Source of the DNA: Microvelia longipes
Lineage: Eukaryota; Arthropoda; Insecta; Hemiptera; Veliidae
Reading direction: 5' to 3'
Length of the DNA: 64,000 nt
NCBI GenBank assembly: GCA_018340805.1
Contig: JACMZG010001913.1
Coordinates: 27,807,311-27,871,310 of the forward strand
In this document: piece by piece, positions 1 through 13,420 of the stretch
Position numbering within the stretch: the stretch's first letter is position 1
Layout: each line of letters starts with the position of its first letter
Notes under the pieces: model-generated
Told to the model about the DNA's origin: nothing
Database searches by the model: none
What the model saw: only the letters and a program-made list of their open reading frames with translations
Translations under genes and position numbers: made by a program

Positions 1-3000
1 GTATAAGTTAGCAAGTTGAAGTCGTAAGTAGCCTCGGTACATAACAAATACATTAAGATTATAAGCGGAGTATACTCTTACACATTCCAAACACAGCATA
101 GTAAAAAAGCAGTGTAGCGGCAAATTTAACTAAAGCAGTTCTATACGAGTACTAAATTTTAAATTTTAGCTATCTTGGTTCCGAAAATACAACCTCGGGC
201 AGCCGACACACGAAAAAGCAAAGCGAAGTACAAGGCCATCCGACAATAATCACCGGAGCGTTTTAAAAAACCACTTGTTGACTTGTAACAATTTTTGGTT
301 TGTAAACAGGCTGTAAAATATGGAACTAAGGTTCCCAATCTCATATTACAAACATCAAAGGAAACAAAGGCGGCGCCACGGCATGTTTTGTAAACTCGAG
401 AACACTTACCATAGATGTTGTTGAGGTTTTGATTGACTCACAACAGCAAATTTTAACAGCAAAAATTTTTCCTCTCAAATTTTAAAAAATAACTTAAAGA
501 AAAATGTAAATGTCATTCCACTAATAGAGGAGATTTTATCAATGGAGATAGTTAACAACTAATGCAAAGTAGATAAACCTGAGCTATGTTTTAAACTCAG
601 ATTGTTGATCTAATTTAGATAACCATTCGTACAAATATAATAATGATCGTTTGGAGCCTTACGGCTTATCAGGAATAACCCCTGTAGGGACAACTTCAAA
701 TAGTAGTGGCAACCGTTACGCTCGAAGTAATCTAAAGTTGACGATAATTTATTTGCACAATAATATTATATTAACTGAGAGCGTAACCTGGGCAATCGCA
801 CTTATACGCAGAGGATATAAAATTGAAAATTAAGGCTCACCAACTCAGTGGAATAGATTCGAAAGGAACCCACCTAGAACAGAAAAATAAACAAAACATT
901 AATTAACTAAATTATTTAGCAGTCATTTAAAAATCATTAATTATACTAGTGGACAAATAAAAACACACAGAATACAGCAACACTGAGTCTTTTGATATTG
1001 GGTAAATATATCCAGTTTATACAACTAAATTCTGTCTCTTTCGTTGCACTGATCGTGGTGTCATTCTGTAGGAGAGATGTTTATTTCAATACAAAAAATT
1101 AGTACATATTTACTTCGTCTCTATATTTGTAACAGGTAAAGGAGAGGATAGTTATTTATCAAAATTGGATTACTACAGGCCTAGCTCAAGATATGACCAA
1201 TAAGTATCCACATATGCTCTTTTTTATAATAGCAAAATATGGTTCATAAAGAAACATAACGGATAGGTATAGAGCATGTGATTGAAGTATATAGATCATA
1301 TGATCGATTCTTGCTGCTCGTAAAGTTGGCTGCAATGTGGAGTCCATCTATGAATCGAAGATATTCCTGAGATGGAAAGACGTATTTGATTGCAAACCTC
1401 TTGGATTAACTGGTTCTGGCTCCGTCGGTTTCACGAAACTTTAAGGGTTTGGGAATTAAAGAGCTAGGATTTCAGGGGTCATACTCGTAATTCGGATAGT
1501 GGAAAACTTGACTAGCATGTTCTAGTCACATGAAGAAAAAAATTAGAGCATGGCTGCAAACCCTAGTTCTTGCACTGAGCCAAGTAAGTAATAGACTGAC
1601 AGCCTAACTGAATTTGCCACGGAGGTGAGTCGGCTGTTTGCTCAGGCAATCGTCTTCTTATAATATGTTAAGGAAAAGCCAGTTTTCGAAGAAAATAGAG
1701 CTTATGAAATCGAACCGCAAGAAGAGGTATGTGGTTGGAACGAAAAGTGAATTTTCATTGTTATTTTAAAATATTAAAAATTAAAGAGAAACAAAATAAT
1801 AAAATTTACACAGAAAATGATGGTAATTTAAAATTATGTTAAAATAAAACCTCTGCGTGTAAGGTTATACCGAGATATAAGACTATGTTATAGTTTTAAT
1901 TAGATTAACATCAAAGTAGTGACGTTACAATGTTTTAACATGAGCATGCTATGCTATCAACACCACAACCCATGACTCGACATTATACAACATGTAGTAG
2001 GTGTCGTCTCGTCTATCAAATTAATATCAAGTTAAAAGGTTTAATTAATCTAGAACTTCAAAGAGACGTTTAATACTTTACAAGTAAAGAACACAGTATT
2101 AATATAATTAATTTAAGAGTTATGATCTCATATGGCAAGTCATATAAGGTGAGATTAATTAAGTTCTTTTTTATTCTTGAGTATTTGTAAGGATGATAAT
2201 TTATAAATTGTTGGGATTTTTAAAGCTCTTAGTTTAACATACTAAAAACTATACAAAAAATAATATTGGATAAAAAAATAATTTTCCGAACTGGAGATTT
2301 TTCATTAAAATCATCAATTAGTTATAAGTAAATTTAAAACGTTAAATAATTAAAGGAAGGTTTCACCAAGCTAAATATTGTCACAAAAACCATTAGGTGC
2401 CTTTGTAAGAAATCATTTATTTTAGTTATGCTACATTTGAAAGCTTCAGGATTATTAAAGCTTCTTTAATAACCTAGCGTGCTTTACAGCGTTAAAAGAC
2501 GTTAAAAGATCACTTGTAGAATTGACGAGTAAACATATTTCACTTTCAATCAATACCCTAGATGTTCAAAATGATTCTCTTGTCAAAATGTGAAAAATAT
2601 ATTTTATAATGTTCTATGTAATTAAGAGAATATTAGTGCAATTCGCGGATGATACAGTCAAAGGGAGAATTAAATATTATGTTATATTTGATTGAATCAC
2701 TATAATTGAACTGTAATCGTTAAGTTGATATATCTAAAATTCCTAAATACGCAGATATTTAGCGTTTTAACACCTATATTCCGTGACAGAACTTTTTTTT
2801 ATAAAAAATCATGAGACGTAGCTCGACCACGCATGTGACGGAACTCAACCACGCATGTAAAGGAACACGAGTTTACCTTTTGATCATAATCTGGCTCGTG
2901 GTAGAACTAGATGGTCCAAGAAAATATCAGGCTTCTTCGTATAGATGATGGGACAAGAATAAAATATTTTACCCTTATTATGATCAATTTTAAAGAAATA

Positions 3001-3560
3001 CCCAGTAATCAATATTTGTATAAGCAGAGCAGCTTCAAAGGATTATAAGATACTTTGTGTACGGAGGTCGGCAAGGACACCAGGTACAGGTACAGGTACG
3101 GGACGTTTACCTCGCACATCCTGGCATGCCATGTGAGAGTATCAACTCATTATTATGCATAATATATACATTATCATAAGTATATATTTTGGATACATTT
3201 CAAATATATTAAACCAAGTATTATATGTTAGCAAAATATGTAATAATACTGGCAAATGTTGCATACAAAGTTGAAGATACAAAAAACCTGTAATAAGGGT
3301 TTCTTTCGGGGATGAATAGATTATTTTGCATATTGTTGTAAAATATATTTATTTCAACATTAAATATTAATTTAATCGTATGAGCTTAATAAAAATATTT
3401 AAGTAATAAAATTTTAAGTCACCCTAAAAGAACAAAAATTGCTATAATATCGAAATCAACAAATCGCTTTTTAAAGTTAAAAGAAATGCCAAGATTGAAA
3501 TACTGTTAAGTTTGAATCAAAACAGGGATTCTAATCAATCTAAACGTAGCCTCGTTACGC
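1..3560. other. AT-rich non-coding stretch, no gene seen
   Basis: I see no gene, RNA or well-defined transposon here. Open frames are short and lack recognisable domains. The only structure noted is a short two-unit direct repeat near 2,822-2,865 (unit about 22 bp, containing CCACGCATGT) and a run of AGGTAC-type hexamers near 3,080-3,105 that recurs in inverse orientation near 6,350. Confidence 0.6.
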
Positions 3561-3566
3561 GTTTTT

Positions 3567-4498
3567 GCTATTTTTTTACGCTTTAACCCGTAAGGTCATT
3601 TAGCGTTTTCCCCTCACTCAAATCACACTCAACATTAACCCCTGAGTTTGTACACATCCAATGATCTAGGAAGCACCCCCTCCGTACATGGCGACACATA
3701 TGACCAGTTCACAGTGTGTCCAGTTCATCTAACCCATCAGACTCTATCCAAACTCACTGCTCTGGCTAGTGTCTGCGACTAGTTCACAATGTGCCTAGTT
3801 CATCTAGACCAGCTAGACTCACCGCTCTGGCTAGCGCCGACTACTAGTTCACTGTGCGCTTGTTTCATCTAGTCTTACTAGCCCCTCTGATCACATTAGG
3901 CTCACTTGACCTCGTCCTTCCAGTCTCACCAATCTCATCAGTTCCACTAGCATCACCAGACTCTAGCTAGGCTAACCGCTCTGGCCAGTCCAGCGCCACC
4001 CGACAAAGAACTCTAGCATCCAGATGTCAGCGTGCACAAACTCATTCTATAGCCCTGACCTGAAAGTCAAAACTCCGCAGTGCTATTAGGAGACGTCTGT
4101 CTTCAAGAACCGAGCACTTTGTTCCTAGTCACTTACGTTACTCGTGTCGCCGCCATCACTTTCACTGACTAAGTTTTCGGACATACAAAGGCTCAGTATA
4201 TCTTTCCGACCTTCATCTCCCCCAGCCCGCAGAACATTAACTTTTCGTGAGCTGGAGACAACGGAAACGTGGATCCAGACTTGTCTCAGATGAAACTAGA
4301 TCCAACCCCGCATTTGCGTATTAGTAGCCAAGGAAACCACGTAAAACCCTGGCTGGGTTGGCCGGCCTTGAATTCAGGACCTCCCGAGCGTACGGTACAA
4401 GGGATAACATCATATTGAGGTCCTCCCCCGGCTGGATTTGAACCCTCGACCTCCAGGTCGAAAGGCAAGCGCTCTACCACTGAGCTACCGGACTCGGT
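3567..4498 (-). mobile_element. Long tRNA-headed interspersed repeat, copy 1
   Basis: Non-autonomous repeat about 0.93 kb long, read on the minus strand. The head starts near 4,498 and is tRNA-like, with a perfect A box TAGCTCAGTGG (4,477-4,487) and B box GGTTCAAATCC (4,434-4,444) spaced as in a Pol III internal promoter. A body of about 150 bp (to about 4,290) and a long tail follow. The tail contains GTCTGAGACAAG and CGTTTCCGTTGTCTCC, a block with TTTCAGGTCAGGGCTAT, and ends near CTTACGGGTTAAAGCG. A second copy with the same order of blocks lies at 41,464-45,797, which defines the element and its ends. Typical tRNA SINEs are 150-500 bp, so this one is long. It could be a composite or another tRNA-headed non-autonomous element. 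No coding capacity is expected. The open frame over the head is a by-product. Confidence 0.8.
3700..3985 (-). repeat. Minisatellite-like expansion inside the tRNA-headed repeat
   Basis: Within the tail of copy 1, a 65-75-bp unit recurs about three times or more. Each unit carries a version of ACTAGTTCACA-TGTG, then CATCTA, then CTCTGGCTAG on the plus strand; units begin near 3,702, 3,777 and 3,842, with weaker copies to about 3,985. Copy 2 at 45 kb has only a short equivalent, so the array probably expanded in this copy or collapsed in the other. Confidence 0.6.
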
Positions 4499-4524
4499 AT
4501 GTTTTTGCTAATTATTGTCATTAA

Positions 4525-4573
4525 AAAAGTACGGGGTACCTAGGACTTTACCTTAGGATTCGAGGTAATGATT
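4525..4573 (-). repeat. Possible terminal fragment of dispersed family A
   Basis: On the minus strand this short stretch carries TAGGTACCCCGTAC preceded by CGAATCC and a GGTAAAG-like block, in the same order as the distal end of the full-length family A copy at 27.0-27.8 kb. It abuts the head of the tRNA-headed repeat. It is only about 50 bp, so the assignment is tentative. Confidence 0.4.
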
Positions 4574-5523
4574 TTCTCAGCAAATCCTAAGTTTTAATAA
4601 GCACTTAGGAACACCATGGCCCGTGAAATATACCAAATCACCTCTGGTAACAAACCTAAGTCAAGCTTTGGTGCCTTTCAGGACAGTACGCCCGTGCCTA
4701 TTGAACTTATTCCTTAAGGTAAGACATAGAAAACTTGAAAACAACATGAAGCAGCAATTAATGTTAGTTTTAACTATAATGGCACTATAATCGTAACTAA
4801 TTAAGAAACAGAGGAGCAAAATATAGTAAGAAAAAGGAGGGAGAGGGAGTTTTTTTATAAGAAACATAAAAAGAAAGGAATAAATAGAAAGATGCCAGCG
4901 TCTGTGATTTAAAGGCTAAATATAATAGCGCGTACAATTGTTATGGCTTTTGTCACGTTAGGCTCGAAATACCAATTAATAATAATAGCTAAGTAAACTA
5001 AATTACTTTAGGAATTATTAAATAGTTTTTTAAGAGCATCAGATTCACATTCAACATTTGAATTCCTATGAACACTAAAAATATGCATTGACATATATAT
5101 GTTTAGTACAGGTAAGAGAAGAGATATGGAGTTTAGAGTAAGATGGAGAAGCGGCCTTGACATTCTGGTCGCAGACCCTCTCTAGTTCCTCTTACTCTAT
5201 CAAGTGTTTCTCAACCAATACCAATGCAAGCATTTAAAGGGAAGATGCTTTACCTTGCTTGTGAGTTTCAAAGCTGCTTAGAACCTTTAAACTTGATGCA
5301 TCAAAACGATTTAAAAAATACAAAGACGAATAATAGCTCTAATGATCTAGATTCAAAATGGAAACATCAAAAAACATTAAAATAGCAAATGACATCAAAA
5401 ATACATAGATAGTATATTCTAAAATTAGAGTACTTATTATAGAGACAATTATATACTAAAACCGAGTGATTGGTCTAGTTCCTAACTATATTCCAAGAAC
5501 ATGCTGTTCAATTAGGCAAACTA

Positions 5524-5526
<3 letters not shown>

Positions 5527-5610
<84 letters not shown>

Positions 5611-5620
5611 ATATATATAT
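5527..5620. repeat. (AT)n microsatellite
   Basis: About 94 bp of near-perfect TA dinucleotide with a single TTTAT interruption near 5,597. The open frame crossing it (Ile-Tyr repeats) is an artefact of the repeat. Confidence 0.95.
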
Positions 5621-5629
5621 AACAAGCTT

Positions 5630-8300
5630 CAGCGAATTTCCAGAGGGAAATGAGGTAATAGGGTTGGGCTCACGTTATACTTTCTATAGAGATGTTAAGT
5701 TGTTTTCTTCTTGTTTTAAACGTAAAATAGCCAATAACGTAGAGAGTTATCAAGAACAATAAATACTTTTATGAACTTAAAAACTTAAATTTTAAGTTAA
5801 ATTATTAATTACTTAAATAAGTTATTTAACTTAAGTTAAATTCTACGTGTTTATTTGTCCATAAATTCCTAATTTTCACAATTTAGACGTCTTAGCTAGG
5901 GTATATTGATATTTTACTCCGAGCAACTTGGCTAAAACATAAATAAATAAATGTATTTTTTTTTACTGAATTCAATTTTAATAAAAAAAAGATCAACCTA
6001 GTTGAGAGTAAAGACCATCATCAGTGGTAAATTGATGAAGAAGTAAAAGATTCATACAAGAATGAATAGAATGTTTATTTAATGTTACTATGTTGTATAA
6101 TGTTGTGCTCAATTGATTAATACGCTAATGTATAAAGCAAATTTGAACAACCACGTAGCAAGTGTGAAGCATTTCTAGCTATATTTACAAACTTTTCGGT
6201 CAAGTCAATGTAACGATAAATTAAATAAATCAAACAGAAAACTTTTAATTGTTGACCTAAAAACTTCAAACCTAGTACCCAGTTAAGCATTTCACTTTCC
6301 TTACATATCCCAGGTGTAGTTAAGAAGGGTTCTATCTGATGAGAAGGGACCCCAGTACCTGTACCTGTACTCGGTCCCGAGCTAACGGAACCCTAGCCTC
6401 GATTTCAAGGGATTACTAGACCCTACTCATTATTCCAAGTATTTTCAAGTTAATATTTTTAAAGAAATTTCATTGTATGACGAGATAACATTATTATTTA
6501 GTCTTTATAATCCGCTTTCCATATTAACTTTACAAAACTAAAGATAAAGTTGGTTTTTATCTTAATACTCCTTCCAGACTCCATTATCATATTTAAATTG
6601 TATTTTTTTAAAAAAACAAACATAGTTCTCTCTAGAATTTAATATTTGAAAATGTTGAAATTATTTTTAGTTATAAAATCTTTAATAGGAGTAGATTTTC
6701 ATGAGATAATGTGGCTCATAGTTCAGGAAATCTGAATACAGACAAAATTGTTAATAAGAGATATAGGAGTTAACCACATAATATTGCATTTCTGGAATTC
6801 CTCATAATCCCTCATGCCAGCTTCCAGTAAATACATATTCAATTTACATTATTTGATTGATTAATAAGATGATAATAATAATTTTTACAAGCATTAGTAT
6901 TATTAGAGTTAACACAGTTTTAGCTGCTTAATATACAAACAATCTAGTGATCGCACTCAAGCGGGAGTAAGAATAAATTTAAAAAAAATAGTTTAAACTA
7001 TAGCATAAAAATGATAATCAATATTGTAACAAAAATTTGAAGTTATCGGCAAAATTATTTTAGTCTTTCATTCTTCCTCGATTATAATTTTTATACCTTT
7101 ATACAATCGTTATTTAGGCCTTAAATCCTTTTCTACCCTCATATAGAAATCGTTCGTTTGTATTTTTCCGATGAGAACATAATTTAATTTAAATTATGAA
7201 TTAAATAAAATTTAATTATGAAACAACATTAACTTAATTTAAGAAGGTTCAATCGATCATTTGACACACGCCCAAATTCGGCATCATTATTATTATTTTT
7301 AATAGTGCCTTGTCATCGATTAAATTGCAATCATGGAGACCAACACAAATTCTAATACTTATATTTATTTATATCAAAGATTTCTATAAATTAATCAAAT
7401 GAGATTATACTAGCCTTACCGCACAGATAAAGTCACTAATGTATCTTAAACGGATGGTCATGATAGAATCTCCGTTTCGGATCGTCAGGAAGAATACAAT
7501 ACTTTTTTCATTTACTTTAAGAGTTTTTTTTCATTAAAAAAGAAAGCAGTGAGGACAAGTACAAATTACAAAAATTTGACACAAAAAATAATTTATATAT
7601 TATACAAAAAGTACAGACAAAAAAGTCACGGCAGCCTGTAACTCCATAAATATAAATTATATAAAACAAAATATAATAAAATTGTATTATATAATTGTGC
7701 GAAAGACAATAATAGTTGTGTCAACTATCTATGTTTTGCAAAACTCGGTAGTATCAAATGATAAAAGTAATAATGAAATCGACTAAATATGAGATAAGAA
7801 CGCGATTTAAACATAACGATTTTTTTTGGAACAAGTTAAATAAATACATATTTGTAACGAAGCCATTTGATATAAAACATAGAAAACTTAGTCGACAACA
7901 ACTGTTTACTACAACTGTAACTGTTTACACAGCAAAACTATTTCATTGGTCGTTCCATAACCGATGATTGATAGCAAGCAGTGTCGCTATGCCTCAGTAC
8001 CGAACGCAAACTCTAAAAGAGAGAAGGTTTCGCAGGACGAGATAGAGATGTAAACATTATATTTACTTGGTATTTCCGGCCACTTCACCTGACCTATATA
8101 AGAGCATAGAAATTCCGGTAAAACCTGCTGACTCATAGTACTGCAAACAATTAATACTTCTAATCAGGAACAAAAGTTCTACATTGGTTAAATTATAAAT
8201 TCATTTGGTAAATTTAAAACTGCTACCATGATTGAACATTTTAAATTTTCGATAGCTTAGAATAACATGTGTGAAAACATTAAGTCTAGCTAAATATTAA
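5630..8300. other. AT-rich non-coding stretch
   Basis: No gene or well-defined repeat is visible. AT-rich inverted stretches occur around 5,780-5,850. The short open frames have no recognisable domain. Confidence 0.55.
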
Positions 8301-8304
8301 TATA

Positions 8305-8308
<4 letters not shown>

Positions 8309-8370
<62 letters not shown>
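8309..8370. repeat. (AT)n microsatellite
   Basis: About 60 bp of uninterrupted TA dinucleotide. Confidence 0.95.
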
Positions 8371-8371
<1 letters not shown>

Positions 8372-8549
8372 AAATTGAACTGAACAAAAGTTAAGGCTGC
8401 CTCTTAGTACAACAAAGTTTAAAAGAATGGAATTCTTTATAATAAAAAGACATGTATTAATTCATAGTTTTCTATAATCTATGCAGTAAACATGGGCGTT
8501 TTTGTTTTTGATAAATCCGGAAAAAATTAAAAAACAAGTTGTGACGCTA

Positions 8550-8672
8550 CTACTTAGATTATATAACCTGTAAAGGGAACTAGTAAGAAATGCAATGTTG
8601 AGCAAAAAAGGAAACATTACTTTTTTCTCAAAGAAAATTCACCCAGCCTGGAGACCTCCACGCCAGAAATAT
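8550..8672 (-). repeat. Copy of the CCGGGTGAATTT-module repeat
   Basis: Read on the minus strand, the stretch has TTCTGGCGTGG, then CAGGCTGGGTGAATTTTCTT, then an A-rich spacer and AATGTTTCC followed by CATTTCTTAC. The same order of blocks occurs at 55.5-55.63 kb (minus), and the core block also at 55.22, 57.5 and 62.0 kb. It therefore belongs to a dispersed, probably SINE-like family. No promoter boxes are visible in this copy. Confidence 0.55.
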
Positions 8673-9596
8673 TTCTTAAATGATAAACAATTGAAAGCCT
8701 CAGAGTAATTGAACAAACATTTCCAAACAGGGGTATCAAACAAATCTTGCAAACTCGGCACAAGTTGACTCCGCAACGCGCCGACTTAGCAGTGTCATTG
8801 TTTTTTTAAAGAATTTGGGTCAATTATGCAAGTCTCAGTTAATATTGAGAAATCTGATAAAATTGTTTAATTTACAATTGATAAACAACAATTAGATAAA
8901 TAACCTCTTCAAAGGTAACCTGTAAAATAGTTACTTTAGAGTCTAAAACACATGGCTACAACCAAAATGTTATTTCGCAAACACTGTCAACAATATAATT
9001 GAACAGTACAGGGATCTTTTTGGTTATCGTTTTCACAGCCTTTCACCATTTCAGCTTAAAGGGGCCTATCGGAGAAATTAATTAAGGAAATAACAATTGA
9101 GTTCATACTCGTCAGCAAAATTCCATATTTCCATTGAGACAATATAAAGGGCCTATTTGCCATCAGACCGAAATATCTTCACCTTAATCGGATTCTGGTT
9201 GATAGTTCGGCCTATTTTGATGACAGGCCACAAAAACTAAGTTCTGTAAGAGAGAGAACTAATTAAAATAAGTTCCAAATCATAAGAACGTCTAAAATTA
9301 ATAAATAATAGAAATAAAATAAAAGATAGAAAAACATTTTCTAAAATAAATACTTTTCCTATAGACCTAAAGTAGATGTCCTGGAAAATAAAATAAGTTC
9401 TAGTATACCATATTAAGTATGAGTAATGTATAAGGTTTTTGGTGTCTGGTATCATTTCCAGTAACTTAATAATAGTAAATCAAATTAAAAGAAATAAGTC
9501 TAATATTGACGAAACTTAAAAAAATAATTGCGTAATATTATTAAGTAAGTGACCATATGGCCAAGAAGTTTTGATTACAGGTGGAAGTTTAGTACG

Positions 9597-9627
9597 ATTA
9601 TTTATAATTGTAATAATTATAAATAAT
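9597..9627. repeat. AT-rich palindrome
   Basis: A 31-bp near-perfect palindrome, with ATTATTTATAATT facing AATAATTATAAATAAT. It could fold into a hairpin but is too AT-rich to suggest a function. Confidence 0.6.
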
Positions 9628-9950
9628 TGTGCCGTCAATTTCGCCAAAAAAATAATTATAAATTATTACTATCGTGTAAAACATGGGACAGCGACTTGAC
9701 AGCAAAGCGTTAAAAAGAAGACACAGCTGCTAAAATGTGTCCGCAAATCTTGTAGAGTTAGTATTATTTATATTTTTATTGTACCACATATTTCTTAAAT
9801 ATGATTATTATGTGACATCATTAAGTTAAGGTAGATTAGAGGGAACGCAAACTAGAGAAGACACTGATGATAAGCAATACATTTTTATTTTGTTTGTTGG
9901 CACGGTATTTACCATGTGTATGGGCTATATAGGTCTACAGATCATATTTC

Positions 9951-10180
9951 AAAGGAACTATGATTATCAGCAACTATGAGGAGCTTGTAAAGGAACTATG
10001 ACAAACAGCAACTATGAGGAGCTTGTAAAGGAACTATAACAAACAGTAACTATGAGGAGCTTGTAAAGGAACTATGACAAGCGGCAACTATGAGGAGCTA
10101 TTCAAGGAACTATGACAAACAGCAACTATGATTAGCCTGCAAAGGAACTATGTCAAACAGCAACTATGAGGAACCTGTAA
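9951..10180. repeat. 38-bp tandem repeat (about 6 copies)
   Basis: Minisatellite with a 38-bp unit that begins AAAGGAACTATGACAAACAG and ends with GGAGCTTGT. About six copies run head to tail with scattered substitutions, the last two being the most diverged. No open frame runs through it. Confidence 0.9.
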
Positions 10181-10189
10181 AGCCTAACT

Positions 10190-11690
10190 TTCAGCCTACA
10201 GAGCTAAAAGTTAGACGTATCACACTGGATTTTACTTAGATTTCAGATACACATAATCTAACCACCTCATCAAGGAGATGTCATAGGAATGTTGGAGAGG
10301 TCTAACATTTGAAATAAAAGATTTGGAGCTTATTCCTAATAAGAGCTTGATAGAGTATACTTTAGAGTAAGTTTGTTCTTTTATGAAAATTAAGCCTGGT
10401 AATAAACAAACTTGTGACGCCAGAGTGGCCAGAGCAAAATTAAAACTAGAGTAATTAGTTGATTAAGTGAGTTGGTTTGAGATCTTGCACATATCATGTA
10501 TGACATGCAAAATAATGACGTCACGTGCGAAATGTAAACAAAAACATAGGTGAACAGGGTTCTGATTGGTTAAACAGAAAGTTTATGTATTTAACCAATT
10601 AACTTGTTTATGTCATTGTCAATGTATTACAATTTGTTAATACTTTTTCCTCACTTAATAGAATCAATTAAAGCCTGATTAATAAGTGTAGCTAAACAAA
10701 CCTGAGAAACTTGGGCTGTGGTGGAGAGCCGTTGCCTGGGCTAGGCCTAGTTCCCACAATTCGAGGTCTGTCACCGGACCTGGTGAACAAGATGACGTCA
10801 CCTGGTCACACTCTTCCTCTCGGTATCGAACCCACAGAGTCGTCATCACAACAAACTATCACCAAATCCTTTGGAATTAATTCTTGGAAAACTAATTACG
10901 AATTTAAAAAAAGATAAAACATTGTAACAATACGCAACACTAGGCTTATTAGCGCGTTCACATCACCGATAAAACCTTCGACCGATATAATCGGTAACCT
11001 TGAAAATGAGTCGGGGAAAATTATCACGAATTTCACTAGTGAAGAACTAACTAGGAAGGAAATTGGGTTTAGCGACCTGGATGCGGCGTACCCGTGAACT
11101 AGACTGACTTTGGGAAGGGGCGACCGGCCGGCTTCCAGCGCCTCTTAGTTTCAAGGTCTTCTGGAATAGGATATTTGAAGGAGAGGGGGACGATACGGAA
11201 ACACCCGAACCCTAGGATATCCAGTGGCGAACATTGCCGATGCTGTTTAAGGAAGTTTTATTAGAAGCGAAATGTGCTACATAACTACCTTGGACTTGGC
11301 GTCCCGGCCCATTCCTTTCTCACGGGGATAAACAACAATACACTGCAACCAACTAGAATACACACTAAGTAACCACTACACATACAGAGCACAAACCAAC
11401 CTCTCGACTCGATGAAATAAGAAAAGTAAAAAAAAATAATACTATAACAAAAAGAAAGGCCGTGAAGAGCTGACAGCAACTGAAAGTCTATCTTGAAGAA
11501 AGATGATAATAATAATAATAAATTCATTTATTTTCAACATCATAAATATCTACTTTAAGGAGCACTCCAGTAAATAAATAAGCAGCTACTTCTCAGCGCT
11601 CCACACTGAGTTCACTATCAATTAATTTTAATTATACATTTTTAAATTTCTTAATTTTCATTTTTTTAGGTAACATGTACATTCAAATGT
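10190..11690. other. Locally GC-richer non-coding stretch
   Basis: Base composition rises in two patches, about 10,700-10,840 and 11,060-11,320, against the AT-rich surroundings. The first contains a perfect B box on the minus strand (listed separately). The second has CG-containing motifs such as GGCGACCGGCCGGC but no recognisable gene. A (TAA)n run sits near 11,505-11,521. These may be relics of unidentified repeats. Confidence 0.4.
10700..10860 (-). repeat. Possible tRNA-related repeat fragment (B box only)
   Basis: The minus strand carries GGTTCGATACC at 10,822-10,832, a perfect match to the Pol III B-box consensus GGTTCRANNCC, in a GC-richer island. No convincing A box lies 30-45 bp upstream and no tRNA cloverleaf closes, so it is at most a decayed SINE head or a chance match. 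Confidence 0.3.
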
Positions 11691-11693
11691 TTT

Positions 11694-11707
11694 ACACACA
11701 CACACAC

Positions 11708-11779
<72 letters not shown>
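11694..11779. repeat. Compound (CA)n-(TA)n microsatellite
   Basis: Sixteen bases of CA dinucleotide followed by about 70 bp of TA dinucleotide with one AATAT interruption. Confidence 0.95.
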
Positions 11780-12671
11780 GAATTTATCTAAAATAACGTT
11801 ATTAAATATGGAGGTACTGTTTTTACATGTATTAAGTATTCGCGATTCAAAGAGACAGTTGAAAAGTTGGCAATACCAATGGCCGAAAAACGAGAGAGGG
11901 ACTTAACATTTTTTATCATAGGATTAGCATGGGAGCCAATCGAAATCTACATTTATTTCTTTATTGTTACTTAATTTGTGATAAGTGAGTTAAAAATTTA
12001 TAGAAAGACCATCGGTGCTACGACAAAAATTATCAATATTTATACATAAATACTTCGATTATTTCAGGATTTTAAATATAGCATCAGGCTCTTATCACTA
12101 CAGACTTGGATTTTTTTAAGCTGGTATTTACCGATATAAATATAAAACACGGTTTTACATTTAACAGCGATTAAAATATTTGTTTAAAATTAAATGTAGT
12201 ATTACACAAAAAGTAACACTTCATAACGCAAACGAAATAAAACACAAATGTTGGAAAATATCTTATCAGTTAATTTAAATACTTGTTACAACTAATTTAA
12301 GCTATTTAATGCAAAAAAGAGTGGGTTAGTGAGTTTGCAAACTAAAATTATTTAAAAGTAAAATTAATTAACAAAAATAAAATAAAACACTATATTAGGA
12401 TTTTCACCTTCTAATCAGTTTATTTAAAAACTCATGAATTTTTCCATTTGATGTAAGAACTCAATGACTTCATTGAGTTTAAACACCCCAATATTAATAA
12501 AAATAAATCAATTAAAAAAAATTTAAAGGTAAATCGTCAAAAATGAGAAAAAATTAAGAAATATACATATTATAACGTTGATCACCCTTTGTTATCAATT
12601 TCTTATCAGCGACGGTGGCGCTGCTAAGTCATTTGAATGGCGAATTAAGGTATGAAATACATAGATATCAT

Positions 12672-12723
12672 ATCAGGAGTAGAGGCATCAAATATTTTTA
12701 TATTTGATGCATGTACTTCTGAT
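12672..12723. repeat. Hairpin-forming inverted repeat
   Basis: Two arms of about 24 bp, ATCAGGAGTAGAGGCATCAA and its near-complement ending TGTACTTCTGAT, separated by 4 bp. One or two mismatches occur near the arm ends. It could be a very short MITE remnant or a random palindrome. Confidence 0.6.
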
Positions 12724-12989
12724 ACCAAAAATATGAGAGTAAATATATCAAATTATAAACAAATCAAAATATATTAAGCATTTTAAAGAAATTCTACTAA
12801 TTCTATATTCTATATCTTTACTTTAATATCTTCTTTATTATTGTTATTTTAAATGTTTCATGTTTATCACTTGACGGAATAAAACAAAGCAACGAACCGA
12901 TAACCTTGGGGAGACAAATCATAATAATGATAACGATAAGGGAAATAGTTGGATGCAAATAATCCAGTGGTTTGGGACGAGAGAGGAAT

Positions 12990-13420
12990 CGGCACGTTCT
13001 GCTACTCTGTCATGTAACACTGGCAAACAAACAATTATCTCTGAGTCTCAACTCATAGAGATGTATAATAGAGGAGGCATAGCCTATCTCCATCCATTGA
13101 GAGGCCTGAAACATCTTTTTGGGGTTCTCAGGGGGCTCTGTGTAACCTCATTAAAATGTACTTCAAGAGTGAGTTAAGGTTATATGAAAACAATTGTTTT
13201 CTGCTTGCAGCACACAGTTTGAGTTTTGATTTGTTTTTTAACGTTATACTACATAACTTTGTACTGATAATTTGATTATATTTAAAAGCGAAGGTGATCA
13301 GATCAGATTACTTTTTCGATTATTCACAATTCAACCAATAGAGCGGCTAGTAATAATATCTCTATGTCTCAACTCTATCGGTTTCAGTGTTACGAGGTAT
13401 TAGAGTGGCAATTCATTAGA
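12990..13420. repeat. Degenerate inverted repeat, possible decayed DNA transposon
   Basis: The left part (about 13,005-13,085) has GTAACACTGG, then TCTCAACTCATAGAGAT. The right part (about 13,350-13,410), read on the minus strand, has CGTAACACTGA, then GAGTTGAGACATAGAGATAT. The order of blocks is conserved in inverse orientation, but identity is patchy and the element ends and target duplication are not clear. Confidence 0.3.

Noticed and set aside
4430..4498. Functional tRNA gene
   Set aside because: A and B boxes are present, but the sequence continues as a repeat with a second copy and the acceptor stem does not close. It is a SINE-type head.
5940..6060. Hammerhead-like CTGATGATGG on the minus strand
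   Set aside because: The GAAAC box and a plausible stem II are missing, so only one half of the core is present.
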